A stretch of 64,000 bases of DNA from Limnomonas spitsbergensis (Eukaryota > Chlorophyta > Chlorophyceae > Chlamydomonadales), in NCBI GenBank assembly GCA_037349105.1, contig JAYJMM010000113.1, positions 2,170,001 to 2,234,000 on the forward strand, written 5' to 3'. Shown one piece after another: positions 23,436-32,205 of this stretch (position 1 is its first letter; each line of letters begins with the position of its first letter). The translations under genes and the position numbers were made by a program. The notes beneath the pieces are model-generated. The model worked only from the letters and a program-made list of their open reading frames with translations, did not search any database and had not been told where the DNA came from.

Positions 23436-24608
23436 TCAGGTCTCAGCAGACCCTTCAAGTGCTGACTCTTCTTCCTCCTTTGCTGCTTCTTTGGCCACCT
23501 TAGCCCTTCTGGCTATTGCCCTCGGGGTGACATTGGCCTCTCCCCTGCCAGTGGTGTACGAGATGTCGTACAACCCGTTCGCCATTGGCCTTGCGATGCC
23601 CCGCTCCATTTGCCTTGTTGCTGGGTTGGTGGCCATAACTTCCACCTCAGGCTTGTCCATGACATTGGCCTCTGGAGCCGTTCTGGCAGCCGCTCTGGCT
23701 GCTGGGCTAGGCTGCCCCTGGCCCCCCGCACTGTGGGTTTCTGTAGCGGGCCCTGTTATCGCAGCGGGCCCAGCTCCCTTGTCTTCAAGCGCGCACCTTG
23801 GGCACACCCACTCGCCTGCAGGCACCTCTTCGAGTGCCGGTACCAAGCAATCCATGTGCCAACCTGTGTTGCAGACATCGCACAAAAGCATCACCTCCCC
23901 ACAATCAGGCAGCTGGCACACCTCGCACGACAGGCTGTTATTGGGCCTGGTTCCACTGAAATCAACCACTCCCCTGAGATTGGGCAAGTGGCATGGAGAA
24001 CAATTGACAGCATTCTCTGTTACTGTGAGGCCATCTGCCCCCTCCAGAACCAAGGTTCCCGTCGCCCCCATCTTTTTCACCCTGAGAATCTCAGGCCTAG
24101 CCTTGGGATCGAGGCTGCGGCGCTCAGATGAGTACCTCACATACACATAATCTCCCTCTGCGAAACGCCTGACCTGGGGGACATATCCTCCCCCACGTAT
24201 GCGTGCATACCGCAGCTTGTCGCGGTGCTGCGCAATTTTCAGATGCTCACCCGCGACTGGCAGTGCCTCCTTGATCCTGGCCACTCTGGCCAAGAGCAGG
24301 TCTGCCGCCTCCTCTGTTGTTGCCACCTTGGCTGTGTTCCACAGGTCCGCCCCCACTCTGGAGGGGAAGGTGGGTCTCTGCCCGAACAGCACCTCGTACG
24401 GCGCCATGCGCGTGGCCTGCTGCGACGAGCAGCGGAAGCCTAGAGCCACCCAAGGCACCATTTTGTCCCAGGATTCGTCGCTGCTGCCTTCCTCGCAGCA
24501 CTTGCGCATGCCTGCTTTGAGGGTCTGGACATCCCTCTCTGACAGCCCGTCTGCCTGGGGATGGTTGGCAGAAGTGGTGCGGTGATCAATGAAGCAGTCC
24601 AGCAACAT
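23436..24608 (-). CDS. Integrase C-terminal half with PHD finger (gypsy pol, 3' part)
   Basis: Starts just after the nonsense codon at 24630 in the same frame. ANHPQADGLSERDVQTLK contains the third catalytic residue (Glu) of the DDE integrase core. A target-site or GPY/F-like module follows (FAEGDYVYVRYSSERR...). A canonical C4HC3 PHD finger lies at about residues 204-252: CEVC, CDVC, H and C in GWHMDC, then CPRC. PHD fingers read histone tails, so this module could steer integration to chromatin marks (inference). The C-terminal tail is Ala/Glu-rich. Confidence 0.85.
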   Translation of the reverse strand: MLLDCFIDHRTTSANHPQADGLSERDVQTLKAGMRKCCEEGSSDESWDKMVPWVALGFRCSSQQATRMAPYEVLFGQRPTFPSRVGADLWNTAKVATTEEAADLLLARVARIKEALPVAGEHLKIAQHRDKLRYARIRGGGYVPQVRRFAEGDYVYVRYSSERRSLDPKARPEILRVKKMGATGTLVLEGADGLTVTENAVNCSPCHLPNLRGVVDFSGTRPNNSLSCEVCQLPDCGEVMLLCDVCNTGWHMDCLVPALEEVPAGEWVCPRCALEDKGAGPAAITGPATETHSAGGQGQPSPAARAAARTAPEANVMDKPEVEVMATNPATRQMERGIARPMANGLYDISYTTGRGEANVTPRAIARRAKVAKEAAKEEEESALEGSAET

Positions 24609-24629
24609 GTCTTGGAATTCACCCTGGAA

Positions 24630-25679
24630 TTATGTTCCCTGGTCTGTCACGACTTCTGCGCAACCCCCGAATCTTGCGACTACATTTTGAAAGAAAGCCA
24701 AGGCCGTCACATCTGACGCCTTGCTTGGAATGGGGATCAACTCCACCCATTTGGAATAATGCTCCACACAAACCATCACAAATCGATTGCCCCTGGAAGT
24801 GGTCGTGAATGGACCACACAGATCAACTCCCCATCGAAAAAACAACCCTTCAATGGGTAGCGGGTGCAGGTCGGGCTGCGTGTGATTGAACGTGGACGCC
24901 CTGGCCCTGTCACACACACCACATTCCTGCACCACCTTCTTGACTGCTGCTCTGAGTCCCCGCCACCAGTGTTGCTGCATGACCATGAAAGCCGTGCGGT
25001 GGCTGCCAAAATGGCCCGTACCAGCATGGGCTTCCTGGATCACTGCCAGCCTGTCCTCTGGCCTGGGCACCACGCAACGTCTACCGTCAGGCATGAGTCT
25101 CATCAGTACTCCTCCCCTCTCTGGTTCCCACTGGAATGGAGCGGCTCTGCGCTGTACCCTGGTCTGCTCTCCTCTCTCTGCTCCTGGAGCATGTGTCTTT
25201 TCGCGGAGAAACTGCAACACAGGCTCATCTGCCCATACATCCACCCTGGCCGATGGCCCTGCATGACATCCGGGAGGGTCTCTCTCACCCCCTTTGTCCC
25301 CTGTCACTTTGCTGCAAGCTTCTACTTTTGCCACAGGCTCGTTCCCACCTGGTTCTTGTGCTGCGTCGGCCCAATCTGCCGCAACAGACTCTCCCAGGCA
25401 CTGCCTGTACGACGCGGCCACCTCCCCACTGCCAGAGCACGCGTTTCCTGCGGTGGCAAGGGCGTAGTGGCTGGACATTAAAGTTGCACCAAGCGCATGA
25501 TCCCTGTCCGGACCCTGCAGCCGTGCTCTGCGTTTCAACTCCTCAGGTATGATTTTAGCACACGAGAGCGCGACATTGAGCCATGCTCCTAGTGCCCATG
25601 AATCCATGCACCTGCCCAGGGCTGCCCTACATGGCCTGCACAGCCTGAGCCGGTAGGCACATTGTGTCCACTCCTGCAT
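24630..25679 (-). pseudogene. Integrase N-terminal half (HHCC zinc domain and first two catalytic Asp)
   Basis: LMPDGRRCVVPRPEDR leads into the HHCC zinc-binding domain (AHAGTGHFGSHRT ... ECGVCDRAR). The core follows with FRWGVDLCGPF (first Asp) and AEVVTDQGT (second Asp). The next codon is TAA where gypsy integrases usually have Glu or Gln in DxGT(E/Q)F. The frame then continues intact as FQGEFQDM, so this is a single nonsense change. Its frame is +1 relative to the RT/RNase H frame, with a 53-bp overlap. Confidence 0.85.
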
Positions 25680-27354
25680 GTGAGTGCGGTGGCGTCACGC
25701 GGGGCAGGTCAGACAGTACATCACTGATCATATTCCTGGCTCGTTCCCGGTTGCTGAACGCCTGCTCTGTCGTGCTGACAGGCTGCGCCTGCTCATCGTC
25801 CTCAGTAGCGGCGTATGATATCTCCTGCCCCAACGAGGCTGTTACGCAAGCTGCCTCTGCAGCCCGCAACATCTGTACTCTCCTTCTGCCCTCCTGCGCC
25901 ATGCGCACCATCTGGTCTGCGTGCCACTGGTTCACTCTGCCCAACCCCGTGAGCAAAGCTACCTGCTTCCCACTTGCCTCCTCCTTCACTGCTGGCTCGG
26001 GGGCGGCTGTATCAAGCCTGGCCCCCGTGCGATCAGCTGCGGATGGGAGTGGCGACCTGGACGGGATGTCCGCATTCTGGTGGCATGCTCCTGAGCGGTG
26101 GACAATGGTAATGTCCAACTCTTGGAGCATGAGGGCCCACCTAGCGTGCTGGCCCACCAACGTCTGATTGTCCATGAGATACGTGAGCGGCTCATGATCA
26201 GTGATGAGATGCACCTTGCACCCAAACAGCATGTGGCGATACGTGCGTGCTGCATACACTGCAGCCAGCATCTCCCCCTGGAATGAGGAGTAGTTCTTCT
26301 CGCTCTTTTTCAGGGATCTGGATGTGCATAATGTGCATGCCACCATATATTCCCGCCCGCTGTCGTCACACTGCCCTAGCACTGCGCCAATGCCCTGCTT
26401 AGAGAAATCTGTGTACAACAAGAAGGGCCTTGGCGGCCCTCTGCCATCGGGCCCTGTCCCACTGTAATCTGGTCTGCGCAGAACTCTACCGCCCTCACAC
26501 ATCTCCGTTTTGATCAGCTGGAACGCCTGCGACTGCTCTGGCCCCCACACAAACGGGACCCCCTTGACCAGCAATGCGTTGATGCATGCCGCCTTTTTCG
26601 AGAAGTCTGGGATGTAGCACCGGTAGAAATTCAAGAATCCCATGACCTCCTGAATGTTCTTAACTGATGCGGGCTCTGGCAACGCCATAACCGCTGCTAT
26701 CTTAGCTGCGTGCGGCGTAAGCCCCTGGGCCGACACATTGTGACCCAGGTACTCTACCGTCGCACACCCAAACAGGGACTTGTCGGGGTGCGCCCTCAAC
26801 CCGACACTGTGGAGCATGTCCAACATCAGCTCCACATGCCTGATGTGTTCTGCTGGTGTATCACTGTACACTAGCAGATCATCAATGAATGCCACGCAGA
26901 ACGCACTCAGGCCTGCCCTGGCAATCTCCTCTTCCATCATACGCTGAAAGAAGGGAGGCCCATTGCGCAGACCGAAGTTGAGCTTTGTGTACATCCACAG
27001 CTCAGGCCCCATCCAGAAAGCTGTCTTAGGCTGGTCCTCAGCCTTGATCGGGATCTGCATGAATCCCGACCTAAGATCAACCTTGCTGAATATCTTGGCC
27101 GTGCCCAGGTTCTGAAAAATAGTCTCCATCCGGAGGATGGCAAACTCCTGCTTAGCCGTACGCAGGTTTAACCTGCGCATATCGTGCGCTATTCGGTGGT
27201 CAGTCCACTCGCCCGTCTCAGCACTCTTTTTGGCTGCTACCACTGAGTTGGCTGCAAACTTGATAGGCCCCCCCTGTGGCACATTGACGATGATACCTGC
27301 CTGTATCATTGGCTGGCATTTTTTCTTAAAAATGGCTGCCTTGGGAGGCGGCAT
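25627..27354 (-). CDS. Reverse transcriptase and RNase H (gypsy pol)
   Basis: RT motifs: IFSKVDLRSGFMQIPI (catalytic Asp), LNFGLRNGPPFFQRMM, AFIDDLLVYSD (catalytic Asp pair) and YLGHNVSAQGL. The RNase H active-site set is complete: FLLYTDFSKQGIGAVLGQ (Asp), SFQGEMLAAVYAARTYRHML (Glu), LITDHEPLTYLM (Asp) and CHQNADIPSR (His/Asp region). At 575 residues it is the longest intact piece of this element. The ATG at 27354 is not a natural start: the same frame continues upstream beyond a TAG at 27415. It would copy element RNA into DNA in cytoplasmic particles. Confidence 0.92.
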   Translation of the reverse strand: MPPPKAAIFKKKCQPMIQAGIIVNVPQGGPIKFAANSVVAAKKSAETGEWTDHRIAHDMRRLNLRTAKQEFAILRMETIFQNLGTAKIFSKVDLRSGFMQIPIKAEDQPKTAFWMGPELWMYTKLNFGLRNGPPFFQRMMEEEIARAGLSAFCVAFIDDLLVYSDTPAEHIRHVELMLDMLHSVGLRAHPDKSLFGCATVEYLGHNVSAQGLTPHAAKIAAVMALPEPASVKNIQEVMGFLNFYRCYIPDFSKKAACINALLVKGVPFVWGPEQSQAFQLIKTEMCEGGRVLRRPDYSGTGPDGRGPPRPFLLYTDFSKQGIGAVLGQCDDSGREYMVACTLCTSRSLKKSEKNYSSFQGEMLAAVYAARTYRHMLFGCKVHLITDHEPLTYLMDNQTLVGQHARWALMLQELDITIVHRSGACHQNADIPSRSPLPSAADRTGARLDTAAPEPAVKEEASGKQVALLTGLGRVNQWHADQMVRMAQEGRRRVQMLRAAEAACVTASLGQEISYAATEDDEQAQPVSTTEQAFSNRERARNMISDVLSDLPRVTPPHSHAGVDTMCLPAQAVQAM

Positions 27355-27414
27355 GTCCCTGGACTTCTGAAAGCACGAACTGACGTCGTCTTCTAAAGCC
27401 AGCGTAAACTCACC

Positions 27415-28731
27415 CTACGTGCCGCAGTAGCCTGGTAGATCCTCCATGGAGTAAGCGAACGCTCCTTGGCGATCCCTGAGGCTCTGCTCAAGGCTCTCCT
27501 GCTGTTCCGCCGTGAAGTCGGGGTGCTGGCCCAGCAGCCACCCCTCCTTGGTTTTGACGTACTCCGATGGCGGTTCCACCACTCCCCCCGGCTGGAACAT
27601 GTCGATCATCTCAGCCGCCTGAGGGTCGTCCTCCGCGGGCGGCTCTTCCCTGCCAGTGCTGCTGCTGCGTTGCCAGTCCTCATGCTGGCTGTAGGCACCC
27701 CCAGTCCTGCTGGCACCCCCCATGGGGATGACTGCTGGCGGGCGCAACCATCCAGATGACAGCTTCGCTGCTGCCCCTTGACCGGACACAAAAGCCCCCT
27801 GGCTCGCTGTAAATCCTCCCCCTCGCACTCCCTGCCCGGTGGCTCGCGCCCCTGGTACACACACCGACAGCAGGAGCCACACCAGTATCAGCCGGAGTGT
27901 CCCCGTAAGGATCCCCTTAAATGCTGTACAGGTCAGGAGTCCTCTGCAAGCTGGCAGCTGCCGCGTGTGTTCCTGCGGCTGGTGCGCTGTGGGCTGTACG
28001 CATGGCTCTGCACTCTGCGCTGGCCTCTGCTGCCCTCTGGCCCACGTGATCTCCAGGTCTACCTGGCTGATCCTGAGTGGTAGGACTGGGCAGTCCATTC
28101 CCGGCCTGCTGCCGCGGTCCCTGTCCGCGGCTGCCCTCTGCGCCTTGCTTGCACGTCGCCTAGCCTTCTTTGACTTTTCCCCCCGCAACTCGGCTGTGTC
28201 AGCCCAAGCCGTACCGGCCCTTTCTGGCCCTGCTCCTGGGTTCTGTCTTGTGTTGCCTTGTGCCAGCCGCTCCTGCCTGTGAGTGGCGCGCTGCACAGCC
28301 TTGTTGCTGCCTGCACACGTGGGTTCCTCTGGCCCCCAGCACTGTCGTATGGCTTCCCGAGCGTTGGCAACCTGCCTTGCTTGGCCCTCCATCTTGCTGG
28401 TTCGGGCTTGGCTGCCCTCCCATGTGGCTGCGTCCCCAGCCCGGCCCATTGGCCTGGACTGCTGCCAACCTGGGGCCTGGCTGCTGCGACTGTCCGACGA
28501 CTGTTGGGTGGCTACTCCCTTTGTTCCTGTCGTTCCTAGGGCTGATATTTTTCCTGCCAACTCCTCTTGCAGATCCCTGAGCGCCCAGTTGTACCCTCCC
28601 AATCTTGGGTCCGTATCGGGTGCTGGCAGCGCTCTCAGCTGGAACCGCAGGCTGAACTCTTGGCCTGCTTCCTGCAGTCCTATGTCCTGCCTCCTCTGCT
28701 CGTCCAGCTGATCTACGAAGGTCTTCAGCAC
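27415..28731 (-). CDS. Pre-RT region of gypsy polyprotein with hydrophobic segment
   Basis: The end carries the standard block before gypsy RT: EGWLLGQHPDFTAEQQESLE, then DRQGAFAYSMEDLPGY. TAG follows at 27415, after which the frame resumes as GEFTLALEDD and runs into the RT. Earlier parts are Gln/Arg/Ala-rich. Residues about 274-293 (LTGTLRLILVWLLLSVCVPG) form a single hydrophobic helix, unusual inside a gypsy polyprotein. No aspartic protease motif was found. Confidence 0.65.
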   Translation of the reverse strand: MLKTFVDQLDEQRRQDIGLQEAGQEFSLRFQLRALPAPDTDPRLGGYNWALRDLQEELAGKISALGTTGTKGVATQQSSDSRSSQAPGWQQSRPMGRAGDAATWEGSQARTSKMEGQARQVANAREAIRQCWGPEEPTCAGSNKAVQRATHRQERLAQGNTRQNPGAGPERAGTAWADTAELRGEKSKKARRRASKAQRAAADRDRGSRPGMDCPVLPLRISQVDLEITWARGQQRPAQSAEPCVQPTAHQPQEHTRQLPACRGLLTCTAFKGILTGTLRLILVWLLLSVCVPGARATGQGVRGGGFTASQGAFVSGQGAAAKLSSGWLRPPAVIPMGGASRTGGAYSQHEDWQRSSSTGREEPPAEDDPQAAEMIDMFQPGGVVEPPSEYVKTKEGWLLGQHPDFTAEQQESLEQSLRDRQGAFAYSMEDLPGYCGT

Positions 28732-28743
28732 AGCTGTCCAGCA

Positions 28744-29268
28744 TCATGTACTGTACGCTGCTGGGTCACCCCAGGGTTCCCTTGCCTGTGCTGACACTGG
28801 CGTGCTGGAATGGGCACCCCCTGGGCGGTCACTGCCTGCTCCGCAGGCTGCTGTAACTTCTGAGTCTGAGGTGTGTGGGGCTGCTGCCTGCCGCGGTTTG
28901 ACCCCCACTGCGGCTTGGCGCGCCCCAACCTCCAGCTCCCTCCTGCTGCTGCTCTCCTCATCGCGCGCAGCCTTCTCCTGACTAATGCTGCTCATCCACT
29001 CTTGCCGTAGCTGGTACAACTCCTCCTCGAGGCCCCACCCTGGACTCCCTGGTCCTGGGCCTGCGTCGGTTGGCTCTTCCATCTCATCCGCATCCCCAGC
29101 ATCTGCTGTGATGCTGCTCCTCTTCGGGGACGGGGTTCCGTCAGCGCCCCACTCCTCTTCTGACTCTGAATCCTGCACCAGTGATGGTGGCCCTTCCGAA
29201 GGGTCTTCGCTCTCTCCTCCTAGCAGTCCCGTGCCCTCCTGGCAGGAGTGAAGCTTCTCGCTGGACAT
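28744..29268 (-). CDS. Acidic accessory region of gypsy element
   Basis: 174 codons beginning MSSEKLHSC. It is Glu/Asp/Ser-rich and includes DSESEEEWGADG and a possible short coiled segment (ELYQLRQEWMSSISQEKAA). It lies between the pre-RT block and the gag-like frames. The function was not recognised; it may be gag linker shifted out of frame by one indel. Confidence 0.4.
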   Translation of the reverse strand: MSSEKLHSCQEGTGLLGGESEDPSEGPPSLVQDSESEEEWGADGTPSPKRSSITADAGDADEMEEPTDAGPGPGSPGWGLEEELYQLRQEWMSSISQEKAARDEESSSRRELEVGARQAAVGVKPRQAAAPHTSDSEVTAACGAGSDRPGGAHSSTPVSAQAREPWGDPAAYST

Positions 29269-29289
29269 TGGATCCCTGCTGTCCAGGTC

Positions 29290-29757
29290 TCATGCAAGTG
29301 GTCTGCTGGTACTGTCCGGGGGCGTCTGGGGCTCCGCCCGATCCCCGGGCTCAGCACCCATGGCTGACACCTCCATCTCCTCCATGGGCTCCAGCCATTC
29401 CCAAGATGATGCTGTTGCCCCGAGTGTGGTGACGAAGGCTACATGGACCCGTTCTGGTGGCTCGTACGTGTCCTGGATCGGTCCGTCGCTGTCAGCAGCG
29501 GGGTCCCAATAGTGGGCACCATGTCTGCCCACTATCCAGCACCCAGCACGGGCTGGGTCCTCAGCTCTTCCAGCTCCTCCTCTTATGTATCCGTTCCTGC
29601 TCCTCTGAACAAGGGATACAGCGTGCGCACCCCTGCCGGGTGCGCCTGCCTCCACAGCTGTACTGTCATGACGTTTGCCTGCCAATAAGGCACCACGCTG
29701 CTGGCCCTGTTGTCGCGCCATGCTCTTCTCTCTCATCGCACCCACTGGTGCACGCAT
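29290..29757 (-). CDS. Accessory/gag-like fragment 3 of gypsy element
   Basis: The second half (GCWIVGRHGAHYWDPAADSD... ASSWEWLEPMEEMEV) has protein-like composition. The first half is Arg/Gly-rich and may be out of true frame. No domain was recognised. It is offset by one base from the frame at 29733-30347. Confidence 0.35.
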   Translation of the reverse strand: MRAPVGAMREKSMARQQGQQRGALLAGKRHDSTAVEAGAPGRGAHAVSLVQRSRNGYIRGGAGRAEDPARAGCWIVGRHGAHYWDPAADSDGPIQDTYEPPERVHVAFVTTLGATASSWEWLEPMEEMEVSAMGAEPGDRAEPQTPPDSTSRPLA

Positions 29758-30347
29758 GCTTCCAACCGCTCCACTGCGAACGGTGAGCGCGCGAACTCAT
29801 CTTCGCCTTCCCACATGGGTCCATCTGCTGGCGACCTCTGGATCCCGTATGGCCATGTGGGGCAGTCTGTCATTTCCAGCGGCGCCCACTGATCATCCAC
29901 GCCCCACACATGCCGCATGGCTGCTGACAGCTGGCCCGGTAGCAGAACCCTTTGCAACGCCATGAGCATGACCGCCCATGTTGCTGGGTCTGCTCCCCTA
30001 GCGTGCGTATGTGCGTGGAATTCTGCGTCGTCGACTGATGCGCACTTGGTGATCGCTACGTTCCCTTCGCTCCAGGTTGCGAACAGGAAGACTGGCATGT
30101 CATCCTGCGACGCATGCATGTGGATCCATGCCTCTGAAACGGGCATTTCTCCCTCTTCCAGCTCCTCGTAGTAGTAAGTTACCAGCTGCTGAACTGGGAT
30201 GGCTGCCCTGGCTTCCCCAGGAGCCGCTCCCCCCTGCGACCATCCTGGGGATGGTGACCGACGCCTCAACGGTGGCCACACACCGCCTTGGCCTGTCGGA
30301 ATGGCACAGGCCTGCCCCGCCGTAGGTTCCATCCTCTGACCTGTCAC
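29733..30347 (-). CDS. Accessory/gag-like fragment 2 of gypsy element
   Basis: About 200 codons, aromatic- and acidic-rich (TYYYEELEEGEMPVSEAW; VWGVDDQWAPLEMTDCPTW). Composition supports real coding. It appears to continue the frame at 30100-30843 after a one-base slip near 30345. It could be a capsid-like part of gag, but no hallmark was seen. Confidence 0.45.
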   Translation of the reverse strand: MTGQRMEPTAGQACAIPTGQGGVWPPLRRRSPSPGWSQGGAAPGEARAAIPVQQLVTYYYEELEEGEMPVSEAWIHMHASQDDMPVFLFATWSEGNVAITKCASVDDAEFHAHTHARGADPATWAVMLMALQRVLLPGQLSAAMRHVWGVDDQWAPLEMTDCPTWPYGIQRSPADGPMWEGEDEFARSPFAVERLEACVHQWVR

Positions 30348-30843
30348 CCCCTCCGTGCCCTCCTAAGGCCTGCACGGGCACGTAGAAAGCGCGGTCTCTG
30401 AGGGCGGGGTGCTCCATCAACTGATGGACGCAGTCCTCCGCCCATGGCGTGCGCATGAACCCGGGCTGCGCGCCCTGCCACACCCCCTCGGTGCGCGTGC
30501 TGTCTGGCACGTCTGGGTGCGCCCTGTCGGCTGCGGCCACCGCTGTGATGCCTTCTTTGACGGCTAGGTCCACCATCTCGTTAACGCAGTATGCGTAGAT
30601 GGGATGCTGTGACCACCCCCTCTGCATATAATCCTCCATCCTTGTGCTGGGCTGTATGAATCCCTTGAGCGCTGCACCCAACATGACCGCGGTGACTGCG
30701 TCCCACGGGAAAATTATCATGGCCACGGCCTGCATGGCTGCCGCTATGTTTACACACGTCTGCGTCCTGCCTTCCAAGAGCCTGTGGTTCTGCAACATAC
30801 ACAGCCCGTCCTTGGACTGTGCTGGCAGAGTGATCATGGCCAC
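30100..30843 (-). CDS. Accessory/gag-like fragment 1, in frame with array unit 1
   Basis: The same frame as the array ORF ending at 30856; only a TAG separates them (GEEMP-stop-ASSSVAMITLPAQ). The helical-looking segment NIAAAMQAVAMIIFPWDAV, then MLGAALKGFIQPSTRMEDYMQ, may be capsid-like. The real coding probably ends near 30350, where the partner frame takes over. Confidence 0.45.
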   Translation of the reverse strand: MAMITLPAQSKDGLCMLQNHRLLEGRTQTCVNIAAAMQAVAMIIFPWDAVTAVMLGAALKGFIQPSTRMEDYMQRGWSQHPIYAYCVNEMVDLAVKEGITAVAAADRAHPDVPDSTRTEGVWQGAQPGFMRTPWAEDCVHQLMEHPALRDRAFYVPVQALGGHGGGDRSEDGTYGGAGLCHSDRPRRCVATVEASVTIPRMVAGGSGSWGSQGSHPSSAAGNLLLRGAGRGRNARFRGMDPHACVAG

Positions 30844-30855
30844 CGAAGACGACGC

Positions 30856-32130
30856 CTATGGCATCTCTTCCCCCAGGCGGTACCACTGCACGAAGCACCT
30901 GCTCTCCTGCGGTCTCTGCAGGTCTGGCCCGGGCCGAACACGCCTTCTGCTGCCCGACCTGCCGCGGCGACCCTCACCGGCCTGGCCGAACTGGGAATCC
31001 TCACTCCATGCAACGGGCCTCTCGTCCCTGCTGAGGCTGCGCTGCAGCCCTCTGTCCGCCTCTTCCCCCCTTTCAGGGTTGGACCGCGAGGTGGTACTGC
31101 GATGAGTCCTAGTGGCTTCTCCCGCTACCTCGCCGCCTGTGTCGTTGTTGCCCTCCGGGGTACCTGGGCAGAGCATGGCAGCTTCCTCCTCACGCAATGT
31201 TAAAGGAGCCTGAGGCTCGTAGCCTTCCTCTGAGACGTTGGAGCCGTCCCCACTGGAACTGGTCTCCCATTCGTCTTCTCTGTGCTGGAGTCCTGCCTCC
31301 CGCTCTAGCCTCTCAAACTCATCCATCTGGGCATCGTAGATGTCCCATTCTTTGGTGAGAAACTGCTGGAACATGCCAGGCCATCCCTCACACGGGGCCG
31401 GGCACCCCCTCTGCTGGAGGTTCCTGAGAAACTCCACTGCATGCGCCATGGATCTGGCTGACCCTGCGGGCCGGGTACCATAGTGATTCATGGCCATGGC
31501 CTCTACCGCCATCTGCCAGTGGTGCCTTTGCTGGGCCACCTGCCCCTCTGGCACCACCTGGAATGTTACAGGCATCGCTGCGGCTTGGTGGCCCACAATT
31601 TGTGTTGCTGCGTTCTGCTCAAATCCCTCGTGGACAGACATCAGACAAGTGTGCCTCTCTTGGCTGACCCACCTGGAATTGTATGACTGCCCTGCTAGCC
31701 CCGGCCGTCCCGGCGGGCCTGGCAGGTCACTCGGGCCAGCTGCCTCCTGCTGTTTTCTCCAGTCCTCATAGGAGACCACCTTGGCAGCCTCATAAGCCTG
31801 CCTCATGCTGTCTTCTGAGGCCTCTTGGCTCCTGCCAGGTCCCCTGACTCCCCAGCTCCGTTCTGGGCCTGCTGCTGCTCGCAACCGGTCAAACCGGTTG
31901 CTATCGCCTGGCTGCAAGGTGTCACAGCATATAACCGTAAACGATACAATACGGTATATATGGGTGAAGCGTGGCGATAACGGTAAGATCCCACCATAAA
32001 AGGAATCCAGTATATGTACGTACACCCCTCGAGGGTTGCCTAGAGTAGGGGAATTCCGCCAGCAGGGATCGACACCCACCTTGCGGTCCAGCCCGAGCCC
32101 TGTGCGGACCTTCCTGGGAATTTCCTTCAT
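30856..32130 (-). CDS. Array ORF, unit 1 (reads out of the array into the gypsy body)
   Basis: Shares the 486-codon array frame up to SGSRRRVR, then continues as PGPDLQRPQESRCFVQW to a TAG instead of joining TTSLEAEG. This is the parental, non-recombined right-hand context of the unit on the minus strand. Leader-derived residues occupy the first 75 or so codons, so translation more likely begins at MRQAYEAAKVV. The body has short helices (FQQFLTKEWDIYDAQMDEFE) and an acidic/Ser-rich tail. No known domain; gag-like by position. Variant state: LQPGD, HTCLM, AAAMP, EAMAM, EWET (type a). Confidence 0.55.
   Translation of the reverse strand: MKEIPRKVRTGLGLDRKVGVDPCWRNSPTLGNPRGVYVHILDSFYGGILPLSPRFTHIYRIVSFTVICCDTLQPGDSNRFDRLRAAAGPERSWGVRGPGRSQEASEDSMRQAYEAAKVVSYEDWRKQQEAAGPSDLPGPPGRPGLAGQSYNSRWVSQERHTCLMSVHEGFEQNAATQIVGHQAAAMPVTFQVVPEGQVAQQRHHWQMAVEAMAMNHYGTRPAGSARSMAHAVEFLRNLQQRGCPAPCEGWPGMFQQFLTKEWDIYDAQMDEFERLEREAGLQHREDEWETSSSGDGSNVSEEGYEPQAPLTLREEEAAMLCPGTPEGNNDTGGEVAGEATRTHRSTTSRSNPERGEEADRGLQRSLSRDERPVAWSEDSQFGQAGEGRRGRSGSRRRVRPGPDLQRPQESRCFVQWYRLGEEMP
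31881..31901. repeat. Perfect 9-bp-arm hairpin in array unit (representative)
   Basis: GCAACCGGT-CAA-ACCGGTTGC is a perfect inverted repeat with a 3-nt loop. It recurs in every unit at 1587-bp spacing, within the start of the gag-like frame, next to the C/G variant that distinguishes LQPCD from LQPGD. Confidence 0.85.
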
Positions 32131-32158
32131 CCCACTACACTAGTCAGGTACTGGATGG

Positions 32159-32205
32159 GATATAATGGATGGATACCATTATATCACGATGACCGAATTA
32201 TCGTG
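32159..32205. promoter_or_regulatory. Paired hairpins in the unit leader (representative)
   Basis: GATATAATGG (32159-32168) pairs with CCATTATATC (32176-32185) around a 7-nt loop. It is followed at once by CACGAT (32185-32190) and ATCGTG (32200-32205). They lie between the zinc-knuckle stop and the next gag-like frame in every unit. A TATATA stretch (31957-31962) lies further into the leader. Possible roles are promoter, terminator or RNA structure; none is demonstrated. Confidence 0.5.

Larger units (their letters stand above)
23436..30856 (-). mobile_element. Decayed Ty3/gypsy retrotransposon body (pol and upstream accessory region)
   Basis: On the minus strand, from high to low coordinate: accessory/gag-like region, pre-RT domain, reverse transcriptase, RNase H, integrase, PHD finger. 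The order RT-RNase H-integrase defines Ty3/gypsy. It is broken by in-frame TAG at 30856, TAG at 27415 and TAA at 24630, and by frame changes near 30345, 29750, 28740 and 25650. No protease was recognised. A matching 5' LTR was not found; the upstream side continues into the 1587-bp array. Confidence 0.85.

Noticed and set aside
23392..24150. 252-codon plus-strand frame
   Set aside because: Antisense to the integrase/PHD coding region, which has clear catalytic and zinc motifs.
23436..30858. Alternative genetic code (TAA/TAG as Gln)
   Set aside because: Long frames such as the 575-codon RT and the 1277-codon OTU frame use only CAA/CAG for Gln, whereas in-frame TAA/TAG are few, accompanied by frameshifts, and confined to decaying elements.
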